A stretch of 64,000 bases of DNA, from NCBI RefSeq assembly GCF_001522545.3, contig NC_031770.1, positions 108,193,664 through 108,257,663 on the forward strand, written 5' to 3'. Positions 24,776-36,458 of the stretch are shown here, piece by piece. The notes below the pieces were generated by a model. It was not told the DNA's origin, searched no databases, and saw only the letters and a list, made by a program, of their open reading frames with translations. The translations under genes and the position numbers were made by a program. Numbering within the stretch: position 1 is the first letter of the stretch; each line of letters opens with the position of its first letter. This DNA comes from Parus major. Its lineage: Eukaryota; Chordata; Aves; Passeriformes; Paridae.

Positions 24776-25992
24776 TAAACAATTAATTGTAAATGAGCTC
24801 GTTGTAGCATGGAGGGCTGGACTACATATTAGATGAATGGTAGCTCAAGCCTATTTTTCCAGTGAAGACTTGAACATCTGCCAGTTCATACCATTTGAGA
24901 ATTCATCCTCTTCCCCCTTACTTTGTACACTAACTTTACTTAACTGGTAGATTTTCCATGCTTAATAATTATAAATACATAAGCAGGAGTGTTTGTTTAT
25001 GCTTGTTTAAGCAGGGAAGGAAGCATTTCAAAGAAAAAATATTTTAAGAGGGGCCTAACTTCACTTCCATATGAAGTCAGAGCTTGGTGTGAACTGGTGG
25101 AGCACACAGGAGGTGAGTATTCAAGAGCAGTCAGGCAGCATCTTCAGCTTCTGCCTTGGTGGGAGATGAAGCCAGGTGTCTCCACATTGTATCTACACCC
25201 TTTTCCTCATTCCACATCTGACTCTGACTGACCAGAAGGGAATGGAGGTAGGAATAAGCCATAGAGAAAATGCTGAGACCCAGAAATAAGTCAGTCCCCT
25301 CCCTGAGCCAATGTCTATGTGTGGGCTGTGTGTTGCATATGTATTTTCTGTGGCAGACTTGGACTCCTTTGAGCTTGGCGCATTCTGGTTAAGATGAACT
25401 CAGCATCCAAATGTTGACACAAAAGCTGACTACACCATAAACCATGGCCCCATGCCACCTTCAGCTGGCCCAGAGCCGGGCTGGCATTGGCTTTGGTTGC
25501 TTGAATTAAGGCAGCTGTGAGAGAGGGAAAGGCAAAGAGTGCCTGAGGTGGGTTTACCTGGCATCCCTGCTGGAGGAAATAGCCTGCGTTCTTCTGCAGA
25601 ATGAGGAGAGAGGGATGAGTAGAGGGAAATAAAATAAATAAATCAGGCCAATGGTGTCATTAAAAAGAGGATGTATCACGTTTACCATGAGAGCATGTGA
25701 CTCGGGCATCCAGACATGAACATTCCCGCAAAGCCCTGAATGCACACATGGAGCTGAATTTTTTTGGCTTCCCAAAATGGTTTAATTTTATGATTCTGTG
25801 ACTCATTAGAAAAAGCAAAGTCCCTAGACATGCTGCATCATGGCCCAGTAAACACCAGGTACTGCTGGGGACACACAGGGACAAAGGAGCAAGTGAGAGA
25901 TGGTTGGAGGCGAGACCAAAGGAACAGGACATTCAGCCTCTTGCTCCCCCTTTACCCTTCTAGTGGTTTTGTAAACATGTTTCTTTCTCTTA

Positions 25993-25994
<2 letters not shown>

Positions 25995-26022
<28 letters not shown>
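25995..26022 (+). repeat. Poly-T run (28)
   Basis: Twenty-eight consecutive T bases are directly visible. On the minus strand this is an A run, but no retroposed element is recognisable adjacent to it. Confidence 0.98.
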
Positions 26023-26028
<6 letters not shown>

Positions 26029-26300
26029 GGAGTGGAGGGGTTAACAGAGGTCATGTTAGTTTAAAAAATTATGGTTAACCTTACAAGCTGGGTTGCCTTA
26101 GGTCACGGCGATACAATTCCCCTCCCTTCTCCTGTGCAGCGGTGGTTCACAGGCATTCCTCCAATGTGGGGAAGGACAGGGCCTGCCAAAGCTATGAGCA
26201 ATGCAGAACAGACTTACCTGTTTTTATGCACTGCTTAACTAATTATTTTAAAAAGAAACAGCCAAGCTGGAACAACTACCTTTTTCTTCAAGGAGGAACA

Positions 26301-26372
26301 TTTTCCCCCTTTCCTTTTTCCCCACATCCCCCTTCTTCCCTCCTCCCTCCCCTTGTTTTTTTTTTTCCCCTC
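26301..26372 (+). repeat. Polypyrimidine tract
   Basis: A C/T-dominated tract with only a few interruptions, made of alternating C runs and T runs. It has triplex-forming potential. No adjacent exon could be supported, so it is not called a splice-acceptor tract. Confidence 0.8.
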
Positions 26373-28620
26373 CGTTGCTTGACTTGGCATTTGAAACAGG
26401 TTCTGGATATCTGACACCTCTTGAAAGTGTAGTTTGGCAAACAGGAATCGAGCTGGGCTCCAAAAGGGCCCTGCACAGGGCTTGCTGTGAAAACACCTGG
26501 GTGTCTCTTATGCCTCTAAGAACCAGTCCTGCTTCTGTAGAAATAACAGCCGCCCTCTCCCTTCCCCCAGCCCCTGCCCTCCCTTCAAAAATTAAAAAAG
26601 AAATTGAAATGCTGGCACGGTTTTTGTAAAAAAACAGGTGGTTGGAAGGCTCTGCGGAAGGGGGTGAAGGACGTCTCCACACCAGTGCACAAAGATCCTG
26701 TGCAGAGAGGGTTTTGATTGCAGCACATACATCTGCAATTCGTTTTCCCAAGCTCAGGACAAATTAAGAATCTTCCAGCAATTAGGGGAGAAAAGCCTCA
26801 AAGTGCAATCAGCAGTTCTTAAAAGAATTTGTGCTGGTCTTTGAGGGAGGCTAATCCTGCTGCCCGAGCTCTCTGCAGTGTGCATTTTCCAAGGCCAAAA
26901 TTTTGGCCTGCTTTTCAGTCACACCATATAAAATAACAAACACGCAGTCTAAGGAAAACAATTTTTAAGACACAGTGGAACCCACTTTAATGAAGAAAAC
27001 TGTTAAATGCATAAAACCCCCATGTGCCAATGGATAAATGTGCTGGAAGTGTGAACTGTTAAACCAACAAAATTGTTAACACATCATACTGCTGGGCAAA
27101 AAAATAAAATAAAAAAAGTATAAAAAGGGAGTGAAACGGTTTTCTAACATGCAACCCACTTTGCCTTTATTGTTCACATTCCTGCTGACATAAAGTTTCC
27201 TGATTTGTCCTCTGGGCCCAGAAATATGGCAAAAGTGGGAGCATTAATTGTATTTGCCCCCTTCAAGCTGCCCTCCCTGCTTTCCAGCTCACAGTGGCCA
27301 AGAATAGCTTCATGGAATGGGGAGAGTTTTCCCTTTTTTATTCAAGGTGATGAGTGAACAAGTTCACATGGGTTTTGTTGGAGAATTTTTTTTTGTTCTT
27401 GTTGGGGTTTTTTTAACGGGTAAAAAACTTTAAACTATGCCTGAACATCTTTTCCCTTTATCCACGGAGAAAGTCAGGACTGGCTCTCTGTTTGCCATTT
27501 CCTAAAACTCTGCAGTCCCTCCAGACCCCTGGTTTTCCTTGGGGTTGATGCTGAAATGAGGCTGTTCCTGTGGCCTTCCTGCTCCCTTCGAAGACGTGGA
27601 GCTCTCACTGAGTAAAAACCTGATCTCGTGAGAGCCCCAAAAGCAGCTGCTTTGATAAGAGTCCAACCCTGTGGCCGTGCTGGCATGGAGGGGCCTGGAT
27701 CCCTGCCTGGCCCCGAAACATGAGAAACTAAAAATCAGTCCATTGAATTTATCTTCATCCGACTCCTTAATTACACGCTGTTCACAAATTTCATTTCCAC
27801 AGGTGGTCAAAATTTTCCACCCAAACCTGATTTTGACAAAAAGCGGGCTTCTATTACAAATGATGATTTTCCCTGTGAAAAAAAAAAAGATTTTAAAAAA
27901 TGCACCGACTTTATTTACTGAGCACTGAAAGCTTTTTATCAAAAAACTTCCCCCAAAGCAGAAAAATGGTCTGCAGAATAGCACGGGTTGATGTTTATTG
28001 TTTTTATATTTCTTTATTTGAGAAAACAAGAAAATTTGGATGAAAATTAAAGTCATTAAAAATACTTTCATAATTGAAAAAAGTGCTTAAAATAATTTCC
28101 ATCTCATAAAATTGTTCTTAAAATCATGAAATCTGAATGGAACTGCTGTTCAGCTAAGATCTGTTCTGCTGTTTGACTTTCACAGGGGCATTTTAGGTGC
28201 TGGTCTGTGCATGCAGGTATGGAAATACATGATGATAAACTCCAACCCTGAATGGTGACAATGAGGAGTTTATTTCGACAGTTCAGAATGTTCTCATTTC
28301 TCGTCATTTTTCTGTGTCCCTTGCAAAAGAACATGAGGTTGTGCTTGGCTTGAGACTGCTTCTCTTTTTGTTGGCACTTGCTGATTTTGCTTCTTAGACT
28401 GATGTGTACAAATTGCAGTTGCCTGAAGGCCACTAAATATGTATTGCTCTGCAGAGTGTCCACAGGGCAGGTTTGCACCTTTGGTGTGCCTGGATCTCTT
28501 GCTCCTAAGAATTCTCAGTGGCCATGTCACCACTTTACACACTAGATTAACTTAAATCAGTGTCAAGTTTTGCTGTAGTTAAGCAAAAAACTACTATTTG
28601 TTGGGAAAAAAAAAAATTTA

Positions 28621-28768
28621 AACCCCAAAAAAACCAAAACAAAAGCCAAACCAAAACAAAAAAAAACCCAAAAACAAACCCACCAAACAAAAATAACCCG
28701 AAAACCAACCAACCAACCAAACAACAGAAAACAAAAAACAAAAACAAAACAAACACAAAAACCTGAAA
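28621..28768 (+). repeat. A/C-rich low-complexity tract
   Basis: About 148 bp consist almost entirely of A and C (only a handful of G or T bases), built from variable A runs separated by CC or C. Apparent open frames on both strands here are composition artefacts. Confidence 0.93.
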
Positions 28769-29664
28769 CAGAATAATATAATCCCTAGGATCCAGCCCTT
28801 AAAAAAAAAAAATTGTTTTTTTACTGTTAGACATTTGAGGAATCTCTGGGTCCCTTTCCCAGCAGCTCTGAGGTCAGTCCAGCTGCTCCTCACCTGGAAG
28901 GTGCAGTTTTCTGGAGTACACTGAGATCTCCTTTTATTCCAGCTGCAGCCAAAGATCATCAGGGTGTCACTGTAACAAAACCATCACCTGCAGTGCATAG
29001 GCTGCTGTCATGATCCCCATTCTGCCACTGCCAAGGTGCACTTTTTAAATTCCTCAGCTAACTAATTTCTGTGGCAGCAGTTTTGGCCTCTCCTGATGTT
29101 TATGAGAAGGCAGGTAAAGTGCTGTTTCTGAGTCGCTGTAGCCTGGCTTTGAAATGAGCCCATTGAGATGTCTGGGTCTCACAGGAGCTCTCTTTCTGCA
29201 AAGAAACCATGAGACTATCCTGCTCCCCCATCCCATGCTGCTTTTGGAATCTGTTATCTATCTTCAGCAACCAAAAACTCAAGTGTCCAGCCTAATTACT
29301 TGGTCCAGCTCCCCTTTGTCAGAAGAGAGAGATAGGGGGCTGGTTGTCCCCATCCTGAAAGACGAATCCTACTTTTGCCACTGGCAAAAACCTTCTTGAA
29401 GGCTCCCACACAACATCTGGTTTCCTACCATTGGAAATGTTATCTTTTTATAATTGCCCAATCTGAGGTATACTGGTACATTTCCACAGAGACCACCCAC
29501 AATTGCTGGGCACAGAACTAGAATGGGGAGAGCTTCAATCCTTTTCTTTTACCATTTACGATATCTTGGGCTGCCGTGGGGGCTTTGAAAGTGGTATCTG
29601 TGTTATCCACAGAGGTCACCTTGTTGCTGCGTGAGTTAACATCCTCTCTATACAAAATGGGGGA

Positions 29665-29820
29665 AATCATAGAAATTCTGGGCTGGAAAGAGCACTGAAA
29701 TATTCCACTGCTTTGTGGCAGGGTCAGGAAATCTAGTTTATTCCTGACAGATGTCTGTATAATCTGTCCTTAAAGCCCTCCAAAGCCTTCCATAGTAAAT
29801 CGCTTCAAGATCTAAAGGTG
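29665..29820 (-). mobile_element. Old CR1 LINE, 3' end fragment
   Basis: A reverse-oriented, strongly decayed CR1. It starts with the tail complement 'aatcatagaaattctgggct' and continues with 'cctgacagatgtctgtataa' and 'ccttaaagccctccaa'. I recognise this pattern from the older CR1 lineages shared among birds and other sauropsids, not from the passerine-type copies. It lies about 300 bp upstream of a better preserved CR1 in the same orientation. Confidence 0.78.
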
Positions 29821-30133
29821 AAAAATGCTACGTAAGACCTGAATATTGTTATTATTATTAACAGTGTTGTTGTTCAGAGGACAGCTTAGCAGCACGGTCC
29901 CAGCTGGCACTTTAAAAAAGAGCCCAGAAGGAATGAGTTAGAGTGAGTTGCGCCAGTCATGTGGAAGTGCTGAGCCAGCAGTGCTGGTACTCCTGCCTGC
30001 TGCTGCATCAGTCTGAAATTAAACTCCACAGCCTTTGCCTGTGTCCAAGTGCTGCCAAAGGTTACCAGATTACAGGGCTGGCTTGCTCTGCTAAAGCCAC
30101 CAGTGCCATTCCTGAGTGATCTTCATTGTGAAG

Positions 30134-30780
30134 AGAATCACAGAATCATAGAATATGCTGAGCAGGAAAGGATTCACAAGGATCACTGAGTCCTGCCCCT
30201 AGCCCGGCTCAGCACCATCCCCAAGAATGCCACTGTGTGCCTGAGCACTGTCCAAATGCTCACTGAGGTCTGTCAGGCTTGCTGACCATTCCCTGGAAGC
30301 ACTGTTCCAGTGCCCACCCACCCTCTAAATGAAGAACCTTTTTCTAATATCCAACTTAAACCTCCCCTGGCACAACTTCAAACCATTGCCTCAGGTCCTG
30401 TCACTGGTCACCACAGAGAAGAGAGCAGTGCCTGCTCCTCCTCTACCCCTCATGAAGAAGTTGTAATTTCCAAGAGGTCTCCCCTCAGTCTCCTTCTCCA
30501 GGCTGAGCAGACCAGAGGCCCTCAGCTGCTCCTCACACAGTTTCCCCTCAAGGCCCTTCACCATCCTTGTCCTCCTTTGGATTCTCTCCAACAGTTTAAT
30601 ATCTTTTTTATATTGCAGTGACCATAACTGTCCCCAGGACTCGAGGTGAGGCCGCCCCAGCCTAGAGCAGAGCAGGACAATCCCCTCTCTTGTCCAGCTG
30701 GCAATGTCCCCTGTGCCTGATGTCCCCCAGGACGTGACTGTCCCTCCTGGCTTCCAGGGCACTCCTTACTCATATTTGGT
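30134..30780 (-). mobile_element. CR1 LINE, 5'-truncated copy with RT remnant
   Basis: About 650 bp of reverse-oriented CR1. The window strand begins with the tail complement ('gaatcacagaatcatagaat') and reads through the 3' UTR into the end of the second ORF. Translated on the minus strand (within 30391-30762) it shows the CR1 reverse-transcriptase C-terminal signature LLERIQRRTRMVKGLE, then KLCEEQLRASGLLSLEKE. Full-length CR1 ORF2 is roughly 900-1000 residues; only the last stretch survives, with no catalytic domain. The element is dead and 5'-truncated, as most CR1 copies are. Confidence 0.95.
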
Positions 30781-32004
30781 CCCATTTGCAGATGCCATGT
30801 GCACCTTGCAGAGTGTGCCAGGTGATTCTCCCTTGAGAAACACAGGCTGTGATGCTCATTTAAACTGGTATAATCAGGAAAGCTGTTAATTGAGTAGCTC
30901 CACTGGTCCTGCACTTGCCCCAGTGCTGCCCCCAACAAGTGGTCCTGGAATGCAATTGACCCCCCAGCCCCTAACCAGACTGATCCCCTGTCCCTTTATT
31001 TTTTTGACATTTTCCAGAAAACCGTATATGTATTCAAGTATAATTCTGTTAGGAAAAGTGTTCTGGGCATGGAATGAGCTATTGGCCCTTTTTTTGTTTT
31101 CTACCTACAAAATTCCCTACTTAACCTCATGGTTTCCCTCTTCTCCCATTGCTCCTGGTGCAACCCCAACCAAATCCAGTTCTGTTTAGTCAAATAAATG
31201 AAGTAATTCTCATATGCTGACATTGGCCAGCATGTGGACAAAGTTTAAGAATTTTGAGCAGAAGACCTTAAACTTAAATATAGTCTCGGAGAATTTTCCT
31301 TTCTAGCTGGTAAATCTAACACTGCCCTAAAAGAGATTTGGGCATTGAGACCCAGGTGCAGTCCCTGGCATATGTAGTGGATACCTAATACCTCCTGAAG
31401 TTTTCACAAGCCACAGACTGCCCCTGATGCATAGTTTGGAACAAACGACCCTCCAATGCTCAGCTCCTCTGTCTGCTCTGGGGCTGTGCACTGTCAGGAA
31501 GTTTCCTGGCTGTCAGTGTTCCTGCACAAGTTGTGCAGTAACTGGATTAGAAGATGCACATGTACATAAAAAAAGTCATACACATGGCAGAATCCTCTAA
31601 AACAATGAACAAGTGTCTGTCATCTTCACATTTCTGTAGGTGAAATGGCAGGTTTTTTAGGGCTGGTGTAACTACTCCCCAGGCATCCAGTCTGTGCCCT
31701 CCATTCTTTAGCTGGAGAGTGTTGCACCTCAGTTGCCAACCTTCGAGGAGGAAAAAATTTGGAGCTTAGTTCCTCCCTGTCTTAAACCTTTGTGTTTTTT
31801 TGGCTGTAGATTTCTGTTCCAAGAAGTTGGATTTACATAAAGACGTATCTATTTGCACATAATTTGCAAGAGTTCCATTTAGCCTATAATTGTGCTAAAT
31901 ACGGTTGTGGAGGCCACAGCATACCTAAAGTATTGCCGAATGGATTTTTAAAAGCAATTTTTTTCAAAAGTGTGCTAAAATGGAAAGATTGGAGAGGGGC
32001 AGGG
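30781..32004. other. Unique non-coding interval
   Basis: No gene, RNA or interspersed repeat is recognised. It ends in a GA dinucleotide run that abuts a MIR element. Confidence 0.55.
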
Positions 32005-32028
32005 AAAGAGAGAGAGAGAGAGAGAGAC
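32005..32028 (+). repeat. (GA)n microsatellite
   Basis: A GA dinucleotide run of about a dozen units lies within a longer purine-rich stretch (31987-32033). It directly precedes a MIR element. Confidence 0.93.
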
Positions 32029-32033
32029 GAAAG

Positions 32034-32182
32034 ATGGCCTTGTGGTTAAAATCCTGGCCTGCAATTCAAGAAATCTGGGTTCAATTTCCAGCTCTGCCAC
32101 TTACTTCCTGCATGACCTTGGGCAAGTTGGATAATCTCAGTGTGCCTCAGTTCATGGGCACGGTAATAATATTGCCTTTGTC
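32034..32182 (+). mobile_element. MIR-type CORE-SINE
   Basis: A forward MIR-like SINE. It shows the tRNA-related B-box region ('tctgggttcaatttccagct'), then the core text 'ctctgccacttacttcctg', 'tgaccttgggcaagttg' and 'gtgcctcagtt', followed by an 'ataataat' stretch. These are the most conserved parts of MIR in amniotes. It is ancient and has no coding capacity. The B box keeps GGTTCAA, but a working internal promoter is unlikely after this much decay. Confidence 0.9.
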
Positions 32183-35100
32183 TCTTTCTGCCTGGAGCAT
32201 GAATGCCCCCCGTGTTTGTTTGCACAGCACTGACACGGCTGGGACCTGGGCTTGGCACAGCCCTCTTGCTCTACTGTAATGGCAACAATCATAGTAATCA
32301 TGTTTTCTCTCAGGATTGTGTGTTAAAAGGATGGAGTGGGTGTGGTAGGGGGTTTCTTTAAGGGTCTTCAGTGAGTGCAATCAAAAGGAAGGAGCTTCAT
32401 TTCTTCACTTCAGTGTCATGTGCAGATCTGCTGAACACGAGAATCCAACAGAGGCTGTTGGATACCAGACTATTTTAACACTTCATTGAAGGGTGCAATA
32501 GGTTTTCAGAGACAAGGTTTTTTGTTGTCTACAAAATCCTATAAAATAATATGGAGCTACAAATTAATAGAGAGCTGTATGTTCCTAGGGCAGCTGTGAT
32601 TTCAGCCCTATCTCACTGAGGATCACTACTGTCCTCTCTCCACCTAAGAAGGTCTCACTGCATCCAGCATAAAACAGCCTGAGTGTTTTACTTCCCAGGG
32701 TAAACAAGTTGAAAATGTTGGGGTCTAAATATGGCTGTTAGCTCAGAATACCTTATCCAGATGTGACTGGTTAAGCTCTGTGTTGCCAAATTATGAGATT
32801 AGTGTTGTGGATTTAGATCAGTGGCTGATTAGTCTAAGAATAACTTAAGTTTCTGAGCTCCGTCTTGGTTACCTGAGTTTTTGGAATAAACGTCAGGGAT
32901 CTGGAAATAACCTTAAAATAACAAATAAAATATCACTTAAAGAAAACATGTGCTATGTCCTGACAATCTGTCATCTGTCTAGCTTGTGTCGTTAGGAAAA
33001 TCACTTTTCTTGTGAAGGAGAGGAAGGAGACCAGTCAAAGTCTCTGTGTAAAGAAAAGGAACTCAATGAAATTGAGTAAGCTCCTGTGAGCTACTGTGGG
33101 CACACATTGCTACAAAATGAGGCCAAGACTATGAAAAGTTTCAGCTTGTGAAAAAGACCTGATTTTTTGGGATTGGATACTCAGCACCACGTGCAGAGCA
33201 AGGCAAGGTAAACAACCCAAACAAGAGGGTTTGTGACACAAAGGCCTGATGGACAGCTTTTAGCAAAATTACTTTTCATTGTGAACATAATTATGTACAT
33301 TTAACCTCCACCTTCCATCCTGTTTTTGTGGATAGATGAAATCTGACTTTGCTCTGCTGGATGTCGTTTTGGAGTCTGGTTAGAGTGTACCCATCACTCA
33401 TGAAGGCCTGGAGAGGATGAACAGCTTGAGATGGGCTTTAAAAAACTTTTGCAGTAGAGACTTTCTATAGTCATACAGAGAAAGCTGTGAGAAGTTTTGG
33501 GCAGTCCTTGCCCCCAGACTGTCCCTGTGTCTGGTGTAAGGCTCCACTTGAGCCTCCACAAAGACATTTGACTTTACATGGACTGGGTACTGTTCATAAG
33601 ATCTTTCCAAATATTTGTCAGCATTTCAATTCATAACATTTCCTTCCCCTCCAAAATGTCTTTCCAAGGTTTTTCAGACATTCAGGAAAAATATTTTTGC
33701 TTCACTGAAAAGCTTTGAAAATTTTTTTTTTGGTTAAATATAACCTGGAACATATTGTCAATGCACATATATCTTGCTCCACTTCATTTAGAAGATAAAT
33801 CCCCATATTTTTTACTAAAGATACAAAATTCAGTCCAAAATATCTGCTACTAAAATTTGCAACTATTTTGAAAAGCAGCAATATAACATAATTTTACAAG
33901 CTTTCAGGCTTTCCATCTTTATAGAAAAAATTCATATCCACCAATTTTCTGGTTACTGCACAGACATAAATACAAAATAATTTATACCCAAATAAGTCTA
34001 CAGTGGACTAGAATGTCAAATGTATAGCTTCCCCTGTTGATCTATGAAAAAGTTCTTTTTTTCCCCCTTTTTCCCCCTTCAATCCTCTTTTCTTTTAACA
34101 GTCTTGTGGGGACATACAAGGTAAAAAGTATCTCCCAAAACTTTGAAGAGACATGTGTTGGTTTTTAGCTTTCCAGCATCTTGTTAAATTTCTGTCCTAA
34201 TTTAGGGCAAATTTTGGGAGGAAATTCTCAAAAATTAGGAATTAAATGCTTGGCTACTCATTCATTGCTCTTTCAAGGAAATTACTTTTAGGATTATTCA
34301 CATATGTAATTTTTCCTAATTTACATGTTCAAACCTTCAGGATCATACCTATGTGTAATTTTTACTTCTTTCCATGCCAAACTTTTTGCAAACTCATTAA
34401 ACTTTAGTTCTTTCACAGGTATGGAAAAAATATCATGCTCAGAAATTCTTCTTAATAACATTAGCTTTGTAACTCATGCAGTTTTGGGACTTAGAAAGTT
34501 TCTTCACCTGAGGTTTTTGTTTATTATTCCAAATTAACTGCCAGAAACTTGACACTTACTCTAGAAACGTTTGTCCAAGATGGGTTCCAGAGATTAAAGC
34601 CTGGGTTGACTTGAGCAGTGTGAATTTAAGACTGTGAATTACTTTCTCTGTTCAAATACTTATTTACAAGTTCAATTTATGCTCATGGACTTCATTTCCA
34701 GCAGAAATAAAAAAAAAAAAATCATTAAGTAATACAGAAGGAAGAATGGTATAATCTTAATTTCTGTTTAATCTCCATCACAGTCTTGACAACAACCCTG
34801 AAATCGTATCATATTGGTATGAAAATGTGTTGCAATCTAGATTATCTGCAGTTGCTGATAATTGTGGTTTTTAATGAGGGAGAGGGTAGGGCCAGCAGCA
34901 GTATTAGGATACAGGCACCATAATAAAACATCTTGAAGTGGAAATGTTCTTATTTAATGTCAGGTGGTTCCAAAGCAGACGTGTGGAGTTGAGATAGCAA
35001 TGCATAGGCTCTTGGGAAGTCAGTAACACTGGAAATACATTTTTAAGACAACTTTTCTAGATGCCCATTTTGAGATGTGAACCATGTGTTAAAGTCATGT

Positions 35101-36265
35101 CCTTTTGTTAGGACTGGAGTCACTGAGCTGGTTGAAAAATGATGGATTTTCCTTTCAGAAAATGGCAAAATTCTGCTATAAATATTGACATGATCCTTGG
35201 TATAGAAAATGTGAAGGAACAAAAAATAAAATTACAGTGGGAAGATGCTTAATATAGAGAAATGTATAGGTTCAGCTGTTTATAAATGAGACTCTGTGTG
35301 TCTGTTCATACATAGATGAGCAGAAATTAAAGTGAAAGATGAATGACAGAAGCTCAATGCTTTGATTGGCCTGATGTAATTTGAGAGCAGAAGGAAAAAT
35401 GGCAGTGCAGGGAAGGGTTTTGCTCTGTGGGGAAATCCTGACATTTGATCTCCTTTTGTAAGGAGTTGCCCAGGCTCTGTTGGCATAGAGACCCTGTTTT
35501 CCTTGTCTGCCTAAATCCCACTCCTGCCTCCAACTTGATGGACGATTTGATTTTGGAAGTAACAGTCTTAAAAATGTAAAAATTTTTAAAACTGTTTTCT
35601 GTATGTTTTCTGGGCCATCAGTTTTGTTCCAGGTTCAAGATGGAATGACCCAAAGCAAACAAAAGTGATTTTTTTCACCTCCTCTTGGTTTCACTTCACT
35701 TATAGATACCAGCCCTGGCCAATAATCATGCTTTGTGTCCTGTAGGCATACAGTCAATTATCATCATTGCTATTAAAAAAAAAAGAAATTCTCCTAGAGC
35801 AAGAGTATTTCTCCAACTTCCCTTCAAGCAGCTCAAAATCCTCTCCAGCCCTGGAGTAAGAAAGAATTATGTCTGGAATATTTCACTCCAGCTTTGAGAG
35901 AACAACTCTGTGTATTCCTCAGTGTGTGAGCGCTGGATGAATGGCAACAGCAGTTCAAACTGTTTATTCCTTTCTTAGCAATAATGTTTAGGTTCATGAA
36001 AGCCTTCCAAGATATATAGAATTCCTCATGCTGAGTAAGGGCTCCTTCACTTACTGCTGCTGCTGCACACTATGGACCATTCTTATTATACCTCCCTCCC
36101 CATTCATACCACTATAGTTAGGGGACCCTCAATGTTGTCATTACAAGTCCCTTATTTTTCAGGGTATATAATTCAGCTGTAAAAAATTTGCCCTGGGCTG
36201 AAATTTGGCACATGAAGTCCAGAGAGAGGATTTTTATGTTGATTATATTTTTAAACCAAATTTTT
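32183..36265. other. Unique non-coding interval
   Basis: Over 4 kb of AT-rich, single-copy-looking DNA. No exon, RNA gene or interspersed repeat is recognised. Only short homopolymers occur, such as the pyrimidine-rich stretch near 34050-34095. Confidence 0.55.
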
Positions 36266-36458
36266 AAAATAAAATAAAATAAAATAAAATAAAATAAAAT
36301 AAAGTAAAATAAAATAAAATAAAATAAAATAAAATAAAATAAAATAAAATAAAATAAANAAATAAAATAAAATAAAATAAAATAAAATAAAATAAAATAA
36401 AATAAAATAAAATAAAATAAAATAAAATAAAATAAAATAAAATAAAATAAAATAAAAT
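36266..36458 (+). repeat. (AAAAT)n pentanucleotide microsatellite
   Basis: A 193-bp array of about 38 AAAAT units. It is almost perfect, with one G substitution at 36304 and one N at 36359. Open frames on the minus strand here encode only a Phe-Tyr-Ile-Leu repeat and are artefacts. The length and purity imply high mutability; the N suggests the assembler joined two reads or alleles in the array, so the length may be wrong. Confidence 0.98.

Larger units (their letters stand above)
24776..29664. other. Unique non-coding interval with low-complexity tracts
   Basis: No gene or interspersed repeat is recognised. It contains a T run (25995-26022), a pyrimidine-rich tract (26301-26372) and an A/C-only tract (28621-28768). 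Bases 26400-27950 have the look of conserved non-coding DNA. The longest open frame in the window, 189 codons on the minus strand at 27502-28071, lies here; it has low-complexity Phe- and Lys-rich stretches and no domain I recognise. Confidence 0.5.

Noticed and set aside
26248..26751. 167-codon open frame on the minus strand
   Set aside because: Its second half is a Gly/Lys/Glu-rich translation of the polypyrimidine tract. No domain is seen.
27502..28071. 189-codon open frame on the minus strand, the longest in the window
   Set aside because: It has Phe- and Lys-rich low-complexity stretches and no recognisable domain. A rough estimate from base composition gives well under one such frame expected by chance, so it is notable but not enough to call a gene.
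28560..28766. Lys/Thr/Asn/Pro-rich frame
   Set aside because: An artefact of the A/C-only tract.
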